Shown here piece after piece: positions 47,397-60,009 of a stretch of 64,000 nt of DNA. The DNA is taken from NCBI RefSeq assembly GCF_000165425.1, contig NW_001799155.1, positions 185,241-249,240 of the forward strand. The letters are read 5' to 3'. Positions within the stretch are counted from its first letter, which is position 1. Each line of letters starts with the position of its first letter. The position numbers and the translations under genes are program-made. Below the pieces are notes generated by a model that ran no database searches, was not told the origin of the DNA, and saw only the letters and a program-made list of their open reading frames with translations. The DNA is from Paramecium tetraurelia. Lineage: Eukaryota; Ciliophora; Oligohymenophorea; Peniculida; Parameciidae.

Positions 47397-50300
47397 TCAA
47401 GACTAATCTGAGTATACTTTTAGCATGATCTATTTCAGATGATATTGATACTCGTTTTTTGTTACCCATTTTATAATTGATGACTCATTCATCTATTTAT
47501 CATTTAGATACATCTAATACTAACCAATATTCATACCTAGCATATAATAATAACATCATCATCTCTATTATTTTTATCTATTATGTGTTTAATCAGCAAC
47601 CTGAGATCACCCTCATTATAGTAATCACAAATGACCAAATAAGGTAATATAGTTTAACCTAATATAGAATAGTATTGATTCTCCAACCTCTTTTCTATTA
47701 TGATTTTTGCAGCTTGAATAAACTATTTTTTATCAATCTATGCATCCACATCTTTAATATCTTTCCCATCTAGATTATTAAAATATCCCAATTTTCCAAG
47801 CAATAACTAGACTCGGGTTAGTTCTTCCTTCTAGAACACCTTATCTCTGAAAGTCTCTAAAATACTAAATATCAATTATTTAGGCATTGAAGATTTCAAT
47901 AATTTAGTAATAACAGATCGCCCTATTATTTTCAATTATTCCGATACTTCTTACTATTTACTTAGCATGATATTTAACAATATTATTGTATATGTATCAA
48001 GATTACTATGTAAATACTCAAACAGTTTTTTGTATTCTGAGATAGGCTATTTGGTCTTCTTAAGTAATAAGTATATTAATGCTGCGTATTATGATGATAC
48101 AATCTTATGATCTTTTTATTCATTGTATAATTGTTCCCACCATTAAGTCTCATATAATGGTTATGATTAGGATCTGTTAATTCTCCAATCTGTGAATCTA
48201 TCAATCCAATCACTTTTATTTAATTTAATCTCATTGTGAGTTTTAGGTTTTATGTTTAAACTAATAAAGACATTTTAAAGAGGGTCTGATTACTGTTGTT
48301 AAATAATCTGTTATTCTCTATATTCTACTTAATTAAAGTATATTTTAAATTATTCCAAATATAAACTTAAACGTAACCCTCTTATATATTTTATTTTTGA
48401 ATTCTTTTTAACATCTTGTAATGAAACCACATAGTTTGATTGTAATTGCAAGAAATTAACTAAATCTATAGTTGGAACTCCAAATAATATGTTGAATAAT
48501 TGGAATGACCTTATTATTTCCTCACTTGGAGTTATGCATTAATATAAGCAATCAAGTAATAAGATGGATATTGTTTAACTTTTTTTTACTTGTTCCTACT
48601 TTTGATAATGATTGAAGTAATTCTAAAGTAAGTTCTAATCAATTTGCAATTATTGATTTTATTAGACAAAATTGAGTGGAATTACTATTTTTTAAGAGAG
48701 TCTTGAATTAAATTTATTGATGTTATCATTTGAAATTTAATAGTTAATAGATTTCTCCTTATTTCTCATATCCTAAAAACTGAAATCAAATTTGTATTTC
48801 AATTCAAGTTCAATTTCGCTTTGAATTTCAGAAGGCTCTTAATCATTTTCCTCTTATTCAAATATGTCTCCATCTCCACTGGTCTGCATTTCTACCTGTT
48901 ACTGTTAATCCTAATAATTCTGATTGTCAGTATTCGAGTAATCAGAATTAAAATGATATCCACTAAAATGAAAAGATTTCACAGTATATTCAAAGGTTTA
49001 GAAGTCAATAGACATAAATTATAAACCTTATTTTTAGGCTTAAGCAATTAAGTTGTTCTTAAATTTGATCTAATTGATTTAAGGATTCTTTATTGAAAAT
49101 TTGAATGTTATTAAGCTTTCAGTATTGAGCTTAACTCCAACGTCAGGTTTCAATAATTCATGTATTTTATTAGTATCATAAACCTCGATGGATTCCTACT
49201 TAATATCAATGACTTTATCTAAATCTACATAATATATATTAATAGGTTAAGTCCATACAATTTTGCCAAATTTATTTGAAACTCTAAAGTTTTACGCTTA
49301 TTTAAGATCAGGACATTCATGCAAATTGGATGAATAACCATCTCTAATTAATTTTGGTAGTTTGACATAAAAATAATGGAATATCAATCTGTGATCTGAC
49401 AGTTTAGCAAGTTAGATTGAATTGTCAACAACGAGAGTATTTTCATTGTATATTTAGCAATTGTTAAAATATTGTTATGACAATGAACCAAAGATTTCAA
49501 TATTTTCAAGGTGGTTTTCTACAAATTATTTGACATTCTAGACTCTAGATTTAATCTAAAATTCTTGGTAAATGGTCAGACTATTTTCACTTTCTAAAAA
49601 CTTAATTTCAATATCAAGCCAAAACATTGATTATGATTTTCTCTCATCTCTCTAAACAAAACTTTTAAATTCGCTCTTAGAATCAGTGTATTGACAATTA
49701 TCTTAAAACTTAGAGATGGGTTTTCTATCTTCTCTATTGAAAATGCTTTTAGTTTCTGTATTCAAACTATGTGCTTAATATGTGGAAGATGTTTTTTTAT
49801 CTTAACGAATGCTGATAGTTTTATTGCTCATATTGGACGATTTCTGATTTTACAATTTAAAGGTTTTCGAGGATTTCATACTTTGAGTGTATTAATTCTA
49901 CAATCGATAATCGAAATTCATCTTAGAACTCTCTCTCAACATACAATCATATTCTTCTAAGCTCAATTGCTTCTATTATTCAAACATCACAATTTGAGAA
50001 TCAACCTATTGAGTAAAATCTTTAAATTAGTTCTCTTAAAATTTCAAATAGTCTATGGAGCCTAATAATGGTGCTTGTAATATAGGTTAGATGATATTGC
50101 TATTATTGGGATACTAAAACATCATAGGTTGATTAAATATATTTTATTAGGGTTGATTAAATAAATTATTGGAATTGAAGAGATTGTTATTGGAAAAGAT
50201 GTTTTAGCTATTGAACATATTATTGTTGTTTGGTTATTAACTAAATATATTAGTAGACTAATTGAAAATATTGTTATTGTTATTTCCTGAATTAAAAGGT

Positions 50301-51061
50301 CTATTATTATTATTGTTTTATTAAAAGATGTTGTTTGAATTATTGGTTTACTATTGAAATAGGTTGGCTGCTGAATTGTTATTAGTATTAAATAAGTTAT
50401 TGGAGGGGGGAGCATTAAATATGTTGGGTGGATTATTATTATTATTTTTATTGAATAAATCATTTGAATTATTGGAGAAAATGTCTTTTCTATTGTTATC
50501 CGATGGATTGTTGAAGATATTTTGGTAACTATTGGGTTGTTTAAAAAGATCATTTGATTAGTTGAATGAGTTGTTTTATCTTCTGAAAATATCATTTTAA
50601 TCTTGAAATTAAGGCGGCTTTAGATCTATTGTAATAAGTAATAAAAACTTTGTTAATTTGTGAATTTTATCAATTTAGAATTAAAATTGTTTTTCCTCAC
50701 TGCAGTCTCTAATTGTGATTTATGAGTGTCCTAAATTTATTGTGATCTAATCAAATAATAATCTTCTAATCTAATTTGAATAGCACTCTATGTAAATATC
50801 AATTTTGTACAATTCCTTTGTATTCTTATTGCATGAACATGTTGGTTGTGTATAAAGTTGAATTCTGATCCTCTGCATCCATGAGTCCATATGTGATTCT
50901 CTGGGATTTGAAAGTTCCTCTGTAAGAGCCTGGAACAGTTGGATTAAAGCTACGAATGAAGCATGTATTTTATACTTATTGTTTGTTGGAAAGTTATTCG
51001 AATTAGTATTGAATGGGCCGAATATGTTATTAGTAGAGGATTAAAATAAATTTATTGCCAT
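47397..51061 (-). CDS. NUP98: Nup98-Nup96 nucleoporin precursor with NIFN-type repeats
   Basis: 1189 aa after four introns (26 nt at 50950-50975, then 23, 23 and 23 nt); the sum is an exact codon count. Residues ~70-95 hold a GLEBS-like motif ending QIRLEDYYLIRSQ, comparable to ELRLEDYQANRKG in animal Nup98, the binding site for Gle2/Rae1. Residues ~130-300 are Asn-rich with about 16 N-x-F units (NIFN, NLFN, NNLF, NIFQ) and no GLFG. Residues ~540-676 are the Nup98 autoproteolytic domain (IRDGYSSNLHECPDLK, RVSNKFGKIVW, YYVDLDKVIDI, LKPDVGVKLN) ending in the cleavage triad HFS (48962-48970). The remaining ~510 residues, largely helical, would be released as the Nup96-like scaffold. Start ATG 51061. 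In Tetrahymena, NIFN repeats mark micronuclear Nup98. Confidence 0.88.
50090..50600 (-). repeat. Asn-rich N-x-F repeat array
   Basis: Within the Nup98 gene. About 16 units of Asn-(Ile/Leu/Met)-Phe, most followed by Asn, Gln or Ser, spaced 8-20 residues by Asn, Gln and Ser. At the DNA level it is made of AAT/AAC triplet runs, prone to slippage. The units would be the phenylalanine motifs that contact transport receptors, in place of GLFG. Confidence 0.85.
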
Positions 51062-51206
51062 ATTATTAAATATTATAATGTGGATAGAGTTTGTAAATAA
51101 TTAGTAATCAAAGAGGGCTTAATATAATATGAATTGCAGTTGTTTTTATGTACCCAATTGATGTTGTGAATTATTTGAATTTATACAATAATTAATTATA
51201 AAATTA
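51062..51206. promoter_or_regulatory. presumed bidirectional promoter
   Basis: Only 145 A/T-rich bases separate the divergent starts of the Nup98 gene (minus) and the 1772-aa membrane protein gene (plus), so both promoters must lie here. No specific motif can be named. Confidence 0.4.
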
Positions 51207-54200
51207 ATGATGGCTCGGATTTGTGTTATGTTGTTTTTAGTAATCTAGGTTTTGGCTAAAAAACAGAAGGATTTCTTATTCGATTTGAAATCAGGTAAAT
51301 CAGTGTCAGTGGAATTGCCTGAGAAGTGGGAAAAGGATTTTATCATTATGTATGTTCGACCATAGCAGAATGAGAAGAAGAGTGATATTGGGGAGATCCT
51401 AATAAAAAGCAAAGATGAGGAGTTTAAGTTGAGCAAATTTTACGAGACTGCATTATTTACGATTAAATCTGATGACATCAATTTAAAATGCCTTAGTGTT
51501 CCATGTAAGGGTAGGATTACAGTAATAAACAATGATGCAATTGAATTGAGTAGTAAGAGTACAGAGTTGATTTTGACTCAGAAACTGCCTGTTTAAGTGA
51601 TTTCTATGCAACTACCTAGTAAATATAGTAGGATGGTGGGAGAATTTAAATTGGAAGATGATGAATCAGACAAAATAAACATAGAAGTATTTGAAGAGAA
51701 GGCTAAACTCTATGGAGATGAAGTTTAGTTGACAGTGGCTGTAAATAGGAAGGATTGTGAAAAATGCAAATTATTGGCTGTTTTGAGTGGAGATTTGAAT
51801 CTTAAAGAAGAAGCAACAATAAATGGATAATTGTATTTGTATAAAGATGAAGAAGAAATTGAGATAAATTAAGAAGTGTAGGATTATTTGTTTGAAAGAG
51901 ATGAGAACTCCTATTAATTGAAATTGCCTCAATAATTCAAAATTCTATAAATAGGAATATTTGGAGATATGTTACCATTATTGAAAGTACACAAGAAGGA
52001 TAATGTATTTTTTAATTCACAAGAACCAATATAATTGTAATAGAGAGGTCAAGCATTTCATGTCATTTTGAGAAGAGAGGATATTGAAGGGGATGAAGTC
52101 ACTATCAATTTGAGTTAAGGGGGTTCATTGAAATATCTGATGGTTGTGAAACTGATTGATGAAGCCATACTTTACAATAATCAGTTGGTATTGTCTAAAA
52201 TCTAAGATAAGGGTAAACACAATTATTAATTCAAAACTATCGAAAGTGAACAGGAGGTCGGAATTAAATTAGTATATTTTGAAAAAGGAGCTAACTCTAT
52301 AAGAATAGCAGAATGTTAAGATGGCTGCTAATTTAGTGATGAAGATAATCACAATTTAAGATTTTACAAACATGAATAGAAACCTGTAGTATTTGTGACA
52401 CCACATTGTTAAAATAAAGATTAAGAAGGATTCTGTAGATTCTAATTAGAAATAACAAGTGATAATAAGAAAATCTATATGTTGACTACCTAAAATGATA
52501 ATAATCAACGCATTCTTAAATCTGATGTTGCTTATACCAATTATTTGGAATAGTCATAAGAAGAACATCTCATTCTGAAATATGAAAAGTCAGATGATGA
52601 TGAGGAATTAGTGTTCACAGTCAATACTCACAATATTGTCTACATGATTAGTAGAGACAGCAGTTGTTATCCTGTCAGAATGGAATGTGCAAAACACTTT
52701 GGAGGTGTGGATCATCTAGTCGTTCTTAGAGGAGATTAATTGAAACACACTCAATATTATATTACTTTAACAGCAAGAGAGACTACAATATTTCAATTTT
52801 TGGCCAAAGTCACTAAATTGAAAGACATTAATATCAAAGTATTAAGAGAGGATGAAACTTATAGAGGAGTATTGGAATTGAAGGATGGATAATCCAAAAT
52901 CCATTATTTTAGAGTCATGATTGATTTCAATCAAGTGGATCAGAATGTAGAAGTAATTGATGAATAATAACCCACCATTGAATTTGCTATTCATTCTTCA
53001 AGATTGCAAGTAGCTTTGACTTTGAGATAAGGAAATTAATTGCCAACTCTCGAAGACTTCGATTTGATTGCTTATAATAACTATTTGGCCATCCTACCCC
53101 AAGATAATTTTTATTAGAGTTCTGGTAATTATACTATTGGAATTCTGAATATGTTTGAGACATTCTAAGATAAGTAAATCATGTACACTATCACTTATTC
53201 CACTAGCAGAACTGTTAAAACTCTCCATGTTGGTTAACAATTTGTTGATCTAGCTAAAGGGTTCAAGTCTAAATACTTCAGTTTCTACTATGGTCAAAAT
53301 ACTACCCTATTTTATATTAGTTTATAAAGCAAAAACAATTCAAAATTAACTTTAACTGTTTAAAATGATATCAAATCAGATAATAATTCTCAATTCGCCA
53401 AGAGTAAAGATTCAAGTACACTTAAATTATCATAATCTGACTTAAATAGTTTGTGTTTAAATGGTTTAACTCAAGAGGATAGAGATGAGGATTCAGGTGT
53501 TATGGATATTTGTTAGGCTTACATAATAATTGAAAATCACGGCAATGAAGATATCTTATTTAATATAAATGTTTGGAATCCCCAGGCTGCCTTAGAGCTG
53601 AAAGATGGACAGGAATACACATTCAATATAGAATACTTGATGTAAGAAACCTTCCTATATTATAAAGTAATTTCAACTCAATCTGATGTTTAACTACACA
53701 TTAATTCGCATTATGGATACACCAGATATCAAATTTAGATTCTGGATTCTCAAAATTTTTAAGAGGCTGATTCTCTTTATGCCAAAGAGGAATACAAAAC
53801 ATAACATTCTAAAAGTATACATTCTGATGCATTTCAATTCTGCAAACCTGATTGTGTATTGAAAATATTATTAGAAGCGAAACAGATAGAATACTAAAGC
53901 GATAGAGCAATCAATTTTGATGATACTGTGTAAGTCACAGTTACATAATCATACATGGATCTCAAAAGTGGATTACCTATTTAAATTTCAGTAAGCAAGT
54001 TTAAGCCTAGGAAATTCATATTTTCAGAAATTAATGATATGACTCCTTAGTCGAAATTCAAATTGATCTTACATGAAATTTATGGCAAAGGATCAATTTG
54101 TCTCTAATTTAACGATGAAGATACCATTGGTTTTCATAAGTGTGAATATGAGGTATAAGGCAATGTCTTAGAGTTGAGTTAAGCAGAAATACAAGAGAAA

Positions 54201-56545
54201 TTAACTCAACTCAATCTTACTCATAATCCGTATATTATAATTGAAATCGATTCTATAGCTGACCATAGCAAGTTTTAGTTATCTTTGGAAATATCAAACG
54301 ATAGGAATAATCATAAATTGATGATGGGAGTGCCAACAAGAATCAAATTAGATGTTGACGAAGAAGTCCATTATCAATATTTTAATATCCTAACAGATGA
54401 AGACTTATACTTTAAAGTTATTAAGGTTTAAGGAACTTCTGTGATTGAAATCTCAAGATGTCTAGACAATATTCAAAAGGAATGCGAAGAAGAAACTATT
54501 ATTAAAGAATAATTACTAGCAGGTCAATCTTACAATTAACACATCATTCATAAAAATGACAATAAGAAATATTGTGAATTATGCACATACATCGTCAAAA
54601 TCAAAACTGTTGTAACCATAGTAGATTTATTAATCGTAGTTACTTCCCAATTCAATTTTGTGTAATTGCCTTAAAATATTGCATTTACTGATTTCTTGGA
54701 GAATCAGAATGATTACAACATCTATCATTTTTCCTATAATACCGATCATTAAATTGAGGTCTAAGTGAATCAGTACAATGGTGACACTTAAATGTGGATT
54801 GGATACAATGCCGTGCTGGATTCCTCTAACTACTAATATGGACCGTATAACATTATTAAATAACAGAAATTAATGAATACTACTGCATCAATTCCATACT
54901 ATCAAGCTATCATCCCTCCAAGGGAACATTTAGAGGAAACTAATTATACTCCTTATGCAAATGAATCTCATACTTTGGCAGGCCATTATAATGATGACGA
55001 TCTCTATATCATTGTTAAGAATAACTAATAGAAGCCATCCAATTATTCTATATTGGTGACTCAATCCACAACTGGAAATGGGTAACTTTTATAAGATGGA
55101 ATCATAACATTTGCTTATTTAAGTAGATAAACCCCTGTTATTACATTATATCATCAATATCGTTATCTGAGTTAACCATAATTAGTAGTTAAAATGACTC
55201 ATTATAATAGAGATATGTAAATCTCAGATTACTTCAGAATAGAAGTATCTAATGAAACAGATGCAGAAAATTTCACTCTACTTACACCTCTCTCTAGCAG
55301 ACTAAATTAATAGATGTACATTTTACCAATTATGGAAGGACTGTTAACTATCAAAATTCATAGCCTTCTAGAAATCAAAGGAAATGAAAATGCAAATATT
55401 GAATATTAATTTAATCGAGAAGGAAACGTTGTACCTATAAGAAATTACAAGATGAAGGAGAGATACGTTTATGGAAACAATTATTTAAATAGAATTGATT
55501 TATAAATCAGCATTGTAGGCAAGGAAGTCTTATTGATAGATGAAAAATCAAGTTAAAGTGATTAGATCTATAATTCTTAATCCAAGTTCTATGAATCCTA
55601 TATCCCTTATGAAGGTAAATTAGCTATTCAAGTGTACAATTGTTTAGGGGATTTGAATGTATCAATAACTCAAGATTACGATTAATTCATTAAGGGGAAA
55701 TTTAATAGTAGTAAGACAACTGTAGAAGGCTAATTAACAGATATTATAGTACCAGTTATGCCAGGAGCTGTTTACTTTAAGTTTTAGTCTGAGTAAAGTG
55801 TTTATAAGTTCACAACATAAGTGTACAAGGCATCAGACTTTGCTCCATTTGGACAATTGGTGATGGGAGGTGATGGTCAAATAAACTATTCATTTGAGAC
55901 TTTTGATTCAGATTTTATTACTGTCAAATTCAAGCCATTGAAATGCGTAGGTTGTGATCTTCATCAAGAAATGAATAGTCTAATAAAATATTCTATCAGT
56001 TGGGGTAGTACAATCTAGTATGCTCATGTGATAGGTCTATGTCAATTTAATCAGTATGCAGAATATCACGTGAATCACACAAATAAATTCGATAAAGTAG
56101 ACATTGGTCTATATGCACTTAATCATACTGAATCAATAGTCTTTAATATTACTGTTGGTAAATAATCAATGCATTCTGAATTGTTTGTTGCTATACGTGC
56201 TCAAGTTCTAGTTTTTAACAATCTCACAATTCAAGATTATGAGATGTATTATCATGTTGCTTAGATAGCCATGCCCAATCTTTCTCTGTACTGGTATAAA
56301 CACAGATTTTATGAGTTTATCATCGGAGTAGCAATAGTTATTAGTGTACTTTTAGCATTGTAATAATTCTATTAATTATTAGATTATGTGTATTCTGTAA
56401 AATATATAGAAGAATAATAAAGTTAAAGTTGGAGAACCTGAATTTGCAATTAGAGAAGAAGATGGAGGAAGCAAAAGAGAAAGGAAAGAATTAGACGAAA
56501 TATGAATCTTTGGATGATGAAAATAATGATTAATCAAATGTATGA
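51207..56545 (+). CDS. 1772-aa type I membrane protein of unknown function
   Basis: One frame open for 5.3 kb, with a single 20-nt intron (GTATTCTGTAAAATATATAG) near the 3' end; the sum is an exact codon number. A signal peptide (MARICVMLFLVIQVLA) starts the protein. The lumenal/extracellular region of ~1,690 residues alternates acidic, beta-rich segments, is poor in cysteine apart from a few pairs (CEKCK, CVGCD), and has several N-glycosylation sequons. One membrane helix (FIIGVAIVISVLLAL) lies about 70 residues from the end. The cytoplasmic tail is a short coiled coil (LKLENLNLQLEKKMEEAKEK) ending at TGA 56543. Repeating beta modules suggest an adhesion- or nucleoporin gp210-like stack, but I see no diagnostic motif. 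Start: ATG 51207, immediately followed by a second ATG. Confidence 0.75.
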
Positions 56546-56609
56546 AAGGGAGTGTATTAATAAACATTGTTATTAAATATAATTTTATATTTATTTTAAT
56601 AAATTAAAA

Positions 56610-59600
56610 ATGGTCGACCTAATCAATCAAATCGATTTCAAAAGAGAGATTGTTAATCAGAATCAAACTGTACTATTGCCTCAAAATATCCAGGCAATTA
56701 AGGTACTTATTACATAATCAGAAATCATTGTAAATCTAGATTTAATTAATAGTTAGAACCTAATAGTAAAAGTCTTCCAATAGATACACGATTGATAGTC
56801 AATCGAAAAGACTTTCGTATTTCTGTTGAAGATCTTAAAAGTCGGAAACTACAAGAATCAGCTTAACTTTATTCTGCATTTTTGGGTTTCATTAACATTA
56901 AATAAGTGATATTTTTATTGATGGTGGATCGTTGTAGTCATCATCAATTGCATCCTCTCTATAAGGATTTCTTTCACATTCACTCCACCAAATTTATAGC
57001 CTTGGACAATAGAGCAGCTTCTGTTACAGAAATCTAAGAAGCCGTATCAAACTTGAAAAATCTACTCTCTAAAGGATTCTATTTCACTTATGAAAAATGT
57101 GATGATATTGACAGAGAAGAATTTATGTGGAATCGAGGACTATGCAAACAACTCTATACTTAACAAATAAAAAATTGGGATGTTCTAATGATCTAAGGAT
57201 TTATGGATAGTTTTTCTGTCTATTTAGAAGGTAAAAGAGTATAAGTTGCTTTGATTGCCAAAAGATCTTTAAAGGCTCCAGGAACAAGATTGACTTAAAC
57301 TGGAGTGTAGAAAGATGGCAGTGTAGCTAATTTTGTTGAAACTACTTAGATAGTAGTAGTCGCCAATTTGAAATGTTAATTTAAATAGATCAGAGGGAGT
57401 GTTCCTGTATTTTGGAGAGAATCAGGAAATTTATTAATGAAGAAATTAGAATTATATGGAACTGAATAAGAAAATCAAATTGCATTTATAAATCATTTTA
57501 ATAGGTTAGTGTAAAATTATGAAAGAGTTTTAGCTGTGAATTTAATGAATAAAAATAAATAATAAGAGCATGATTTAATCTAGGCATATGAATTGGGAAT
57601 TCATCAATATTAACCTGATAGATTAAAATATATATATTATAATTTTGATGAAATTACTCAAGGAGTTGATTTCCACATAATAAACCAAGACATTATGAAA
57701 ATTGGTAATTTCATTAAGAATATGCAATTTGATGCCTATGATTTAGTAACTAATCAAAGAAAGTTGAAATAAAGAGGAATTGTTAGGACCAATTGTTTAG
57801 CATGCTTGGACAGAACAAATGTCTATTAATAGAGAGTTGGGTTATTGATGTTAGAATATCAATTGAAATGTATGGGATTGGATTTAGAGAGAATTTTGGG
57901 TTACAAGGTCTTGGAAATCAATGAGAACAATACCAAATTCTTGAATCCAATTATTTTGTTATTTAAACAAATGTGGGGAGATCATGGAGATTACATAAGT
58001 TATCATTATACTGGAACTGGATCATTGCATACAAATTAAGATAGAGGTTAATAATCATTTTTGGCTATTTTGGGCAGTGGAATGGTACCTTTGAGTAGAT
58101 TTTATAGAAATAATTTTAGTGAACATTTAAGATAGGAAAGTATTCTAACATTATTAGGAAACTCAACATAAGATAAAATATATATTGACAATGACTAGTC
58201 TTATTTACCATTCACTACCTTAGTGGCAAATGATCTTTCAAAGATTGGATATGCAAATCTACATTATATAAGCTATAAATTAAGTGAAGACTAATCTAAA
58301 TATACTATTTATGCCATGAATGAAGATTAAAATATCTAAATTCAATGTTTCATTGAAAGTGGTAAAAAATACAATGAAGTTATTAAAATTCATAATGAAT
58401 TAGATAGCAAATTCAGAACTGGACTTAAAATTAAGAATATTGACAATAAACGCTGTTTAATAGTTGAATTAGGCACTATTAATTTATATTAATTAGCCTA
58501 AAATGAATTAGTTGCCTTTTCTGAATATCATTTGGTTCAAATATTACTTGACATGGCTCAATAAATTAAACTCTATAAATCTTTAGGCTTATATCTAAAT
58601 GGACTCACTGCAAAAAGCGTTTGGTTCTAATTTATTAATTAGAACCAATATAAATTATATTTTGATATTATCACTTATATTCCAACTGTATTTGCATAGT
58701 ATCCTACAACCATAAAACCTGATTATATGGACCCAATTATAATATAAAAAATTGATTAATAGGAGTAGGCTTTGGAAAGACAAGAGAATATTGAAAACAC
58801 AAATGATTTGATCACACAACACATTAACACCTTTACAGAGGAGCAAGTTGAATAAGCTCAAATCTGGATTTTGGCTAGAATAATCTATGTTATTCTATAC
58901 TATCCTTAACCAAGTCAAACTAACAACATAGATATCATGTTACCAAATTTAAACTAAATGATTGAGTTGAAGAAGTTTGCATCTTTGGCTCAATTACTAA
59001 AGCGAATGTTTAGATAGGATCTCCTATCCCCTATTCTTGATATTGATTAACTGATTTAAGAAGCACAAAATATTAAAAAACTATTAGGTAACCAGTCTTC
59101 TTTGATAATTCCTGACAAACCATTCAAATAAACATAATTTTAGGAAAAGCAACTCAAATCTTTAGTTGATTTGTGTAAACATTTCAGATGCTATGAGTAA
59201 GGATTATAAATAATTGTTTAATTGTAAAAATTGTTATAGGATGCTTAATTAGAAGATAAAGTGTAATTGGTTTCAGATCATTTGTTTTTTTTGATTTATT
59301 TGGGCAATATTGAAGAAGCTTTTGAGACTATGCTTGAATTTCAAGAATTATTGGATTAGTGCAATCAAGCAGAAATACCTGATTTAAAGTAAATAATTAT
59401 TGATACAAATTTATTGTTTTTGAGACTCTTTTAAGAGGTAATAATTAATTTATACATAGTTTTAATAATTGAATTTTACGAGTTCTTAATTAAAAGAGAT
59501 TTTACTAGAAGATCCCCCTTAAAATTTTACTCATCCTCTAAGATCAATCTTGTATTTAATTTGGAGTGAGATTACTATTGAAGAAGATATTTAACTCAAC

Positions 59601-59964
59601 TATGCTCTGAAGGCTTTAGAGTATTATAGTAGTTCCAAAGTACAACATGAGTATCTGAAGATTTAGATTCACATCTAAATAATCAAGGGATATATTAAGA
59701 AGCTACAAACTTAGAAGGCTTAGGAGCACATTTAGAAAGCTTTAACCATTATAATAGGAGACACTCTAGAGAAATGCAAATTATACATTGAATTAGCCAA
59801 AATAATGTTGGAATTGCAAGAAGTTAAACAAGCTAAAGAATTGTAACACTTATTATTTAAATAGATATGAAAAAGCTATCAAGTCAGGAATTAAGGTATA
59901 TAAAAACGACAAACATCCAGTTTTATTAGAGTGGCAATCCATTTTGGCCTAAATTAAATAGTGA
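56610..59964 (+). CDS. SAC phosphoinositide phosphatase with pseudokinase-like and helical C-terminal regions
   Basis: 1095 aa after introns of 23, 22 and 22 nt (exact codon sum). Residues ~40-510 are a SAC domain: AFLGFINIKQVIFLLMVDRC, FMWNRGLCKQL, KDGSVANFVETTQIV, RGSVPVFWRESGN and the catalytic loop RTNCLACLDRTNV (CX5R, 57785-57823), as in Sac1 and synaptojanin. This should dephosphorylate PI4P or related lipids. There is no transmembrane hairpin as in Sac1 and no 5-phosphatase domain as in synaptojanin. Residues ~520-700 resemble a degenerate kinase fold (YTIYAMNEDQNIQIQCFI, CLIVELGTINLYQL, GLYLNGLTAKSVWF). Residues ~840-1095 are paired helices of TPR type (YALKALEYYSSSKVQ, AQEHIQKALTIIIGD). 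Kinase-fold assignment is tentative. Confidence 0.85.
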
Positions 59965-60009
59965 AATTTAATAATATTTATATATAATAATTTAATATTT
60001 TAGTTATAA

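Noticed and set aside
50122-50595. A standard-code open frame of 157 aa rich in Ile and Thr
   Set aside because: It is a frame shadow of the Asn-rich NIFN repeat; the AAT/AAC triplets read in another phase give Ile and Thr codons.
59480-59964. Separate small TPR gene after the SAC gene
   Set aside because: The 22-nt introns keep the frame continuous from the SAC domain to TGA 59962, and the total is an exact codon count, so one gene is preferred.
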